Part shown: positions 42,392 through 43,187 of the stretch, piece after piece | Layout: every line of letters starts with the position of its first letter | Position numbering within the stretch: the first letter of the stretch is position 1 | From: Prevotella sp. P5-92 | GTDB lineage: Bacteria; Bacteroidota; Bacteroidia; Bacteroidales; Bacteroidaceae | DNA length: 43,187 nt | Assembly: GCF_002251245.1 (NCBI RefSeq) | Contig: NZ_NPJG01000075.1 | Coordinates: 1 to 43,187, forward strand | Direction of reading: 5' to 3' | Position numbers and translations under genes: made by a program | The notes under the pieces: model-generated | What the model was told of the DNA's origin: nothing | Database searches by the model: none | What the model saw: the letters and a program-made list of their open reading frames with translations, nothing else

Positions 42392-42796
42392 TCATTTTAT
42401 TTCCACGCTTACGTCCTCCCCACTCTTCATCGCCTCCTCAACACTTCGGTACAACGTCTCGAAATACGTCTTGCTCCTTACCAGGTTGCCGTAGTAGTTC
42501 AGCCCCACGAGGATGCAGCCGCGGGTGTCTTCCAGCGAGTTGCCTGGATGGATCATGATGCCCGTGAAATGGGGTACGTTCTCAAGGAACGGCATCTTGC
42601 GTTTAAACTTGTTCGACCATCGCATCGAGAGCACGTAGCAGCCGCAAGGGATGGCGGTTTTACCCGCCACCTTTTTCTCCTTGCTCCAGTCTATCGAACG
42701 TAGTTCTAACGTATCCGCCATCACCTTTCCGTCTATCGCCAACTCGCCTATCGTGCGGTCGCGCGACTTAATCTTGCGTCTTATTGTTATTTTCAT
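42392..42796 (-). CDS. DUF5675 family protein
   Basis: This 134-residue protein has the family pattern: IGELAIDGKVMADTLELRS at 16-34, AIPCGCYVLSM, and GIMIHPGNSLEDTRGCILVG in the middle, with His and Asp/Cys residues that might form an active site. No function is established. It is followed by its diverged paralogue and preceded on the minus strand by the 37-bp iteron-like repeat and a probable DUF3987 gene. The grouping resembles genomic-island or phage-derived gene sets in Bacteroidales. Confidence 0.8.
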   Translation of the reverse strand: MKITIRRKIKSRDRTIGELAIDGKVMADTLELRSIDWSKEKKVAGKTAIPCGCYVLSMRWSNKFKRKMPFLENVPHFTGIMIHPGNSLEDTRGCILVGLNYYGNLVRSKTYFETLYRSVEEAMKSGEDVSVEIK

Positions 42797-42807
42797 TGTA
42801 TATACCC

Positions 42808-42844
42808 TTTAAAATAAAACTGTAATACTGTAATACTGTATTCA
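42808..42844. repeat. 37-bp iteron-like repeat, right copy
   Basis: It matches the left copy (31-67) at 36 of 37 positions in the same orientation, again with three tandem ACTGTAAT-type 8-mers. It lies between the ends of the partial gene and the DUF5675-like gene, 12 bp before the start codon of the latter, a position suited to an operator or leader element. Confidence 0.85.
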
Positions 42845-42850
42845 ATGTTA

Positions 42851-43186
42851 TCAGATCTTTCTAATCAATCCATTTATGTCATTAAAATCAATTAGATTCC
42901 GACTTCTCCAAGTGAAGAGTTGAGTCCTGACAGCACGCAAGTCACATGTTTTACCCAGTTTCTTGCGAACAACGATAAGGTCTTCTATCTTAAACTCAGA
43001 CTTCAACATCATCAGCATGTTCATCGGACCACGCTTGTTAGTCGCCTTTTCCTCGTCGCCAAACGCCTCGTCGAGCATCGGTCCGAAGATGCGCATCTTC
43101 ACCCAGAGGTCGTAGCGCAGCGACCATTCCACATACTGCTGAATCTCGTCGGTCCACGTCTCGTCGTTCATTGCGTAGAGCAGCAT
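42851..43186 (-). CDS. C-terminal part of a probable DUF3987/VirE-type protein (partial)
   Basis: The frame is open to the window edge, so the 111 residues seen are probably a C-terminal part. EYSLRYDLW-like sequence appears as QYVEWSLRYDLWVKMRIFG, followed by a region like a winged-helix (GPMNMLMMLKSEFKIEDLIVVRKKLGK) and TWRSRNLIDF. This resembles the end of DUF3987-containing proteins encoded with VirE-type domains on Bacteroidales islands. The identification is by eye and not secure. A Met at the edge may or may not be a start. Confidence 0.45.
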   Translation of the reverse strand: MLLYAMNDETWTDEIQQYVEWSLRYDLWVKMRIFGPMLDEAFGDEEKATNKRGPMNMLMMLKSEFKIEDLIVVRKKLGKTCDLRAVRTQLFTWRSRNLIDFNDINGLIRKI

Positions 43187-43187
43187 G

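Overview
The window reads as chromosomal DNA of a Prevotella-like member of the Bacteroidales (Prevotellaceae, Bacteroidota). Several things point there: Bacteroidetes-type promoters (TTTG, about 19-20 bp, then TAnnTTTG) precede many genes. The gene content includes a BspA-like leucine-rich-repeat surface protein, a GH5 beta-mannanase lipoprotein beside a GH94 phosphorylase, a single-chain PurL, split chromate-transporter genes and an acpP-fabF-rnc operon. Shine-Dalgarno sequences are weak or absent. No rRNA or tRNA gene and no CRISPR array was seen.

Layout. 1-295 is non-coding, with an iteron-like repeat and a strong hairpin. 296-8265 is a cell-envelope glycan region: a GT4 glycosyltransferase (-), an LTA-synthase/sulfatase-fold membrane protein, a truncated GT2 and a GT32 (+), then a minus-strand run of an LpxL-like acyltransferase, a WaaE-like GT2, a GT11-like fucosyltransferase and a GT2. 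This looks like LPS/LOS or other surface-glycan assembly. 8379-13171 is a five-gene minus-strand cluster (circularly permuted ATP-grasp, alpha-E, transglutaminase-like, and two AstE/aspartoacylase-like proteins). It resembles a predicted amide-bond-forming and -breaking pathway of unknown product. The last AstE paralogue appears to have lost two zinc ligands and its catalytic Glu, so it is a probable pseudoenzyme.

13543-18470 holds purL and two half-size chromate-transporter genes. 18689-22503 (-) holds pdxB and the acpP-fabF-rnc operon. 22671-25628 (+) holds DUF4254-GT9, rubredoxin and a CDF metal exporter. 25708-30199 holds a Dabb-domain protein, a GC-rich tandem repeat, and divergent GH94 (-) and GH5 mannanase (+) genes with well-formed promoters on each strand. 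30248-33813 holds an O-methyltransferase, aroQ, xerD-like and cysS. 33886-38049 (-) is a TolC-HlyD-MFS tripartite efflux operon.

38421-43187 is accessory. A BspA-like surface protein and a tiny downstream gene are bracketed by two direct copies of a 55-bp palindromic REP-like repeat. Two diverged DUF5675-like paralogues follow, then the C-terminal part of a probable DUF3987/VirE-type gene. The 37-bp iteron-like repeat (three tandem 8-mers) at the left end recurs at the right end between the last two genes, with one mismatch.

All assignments come from reading translated sequence and motifs; no database search was run.
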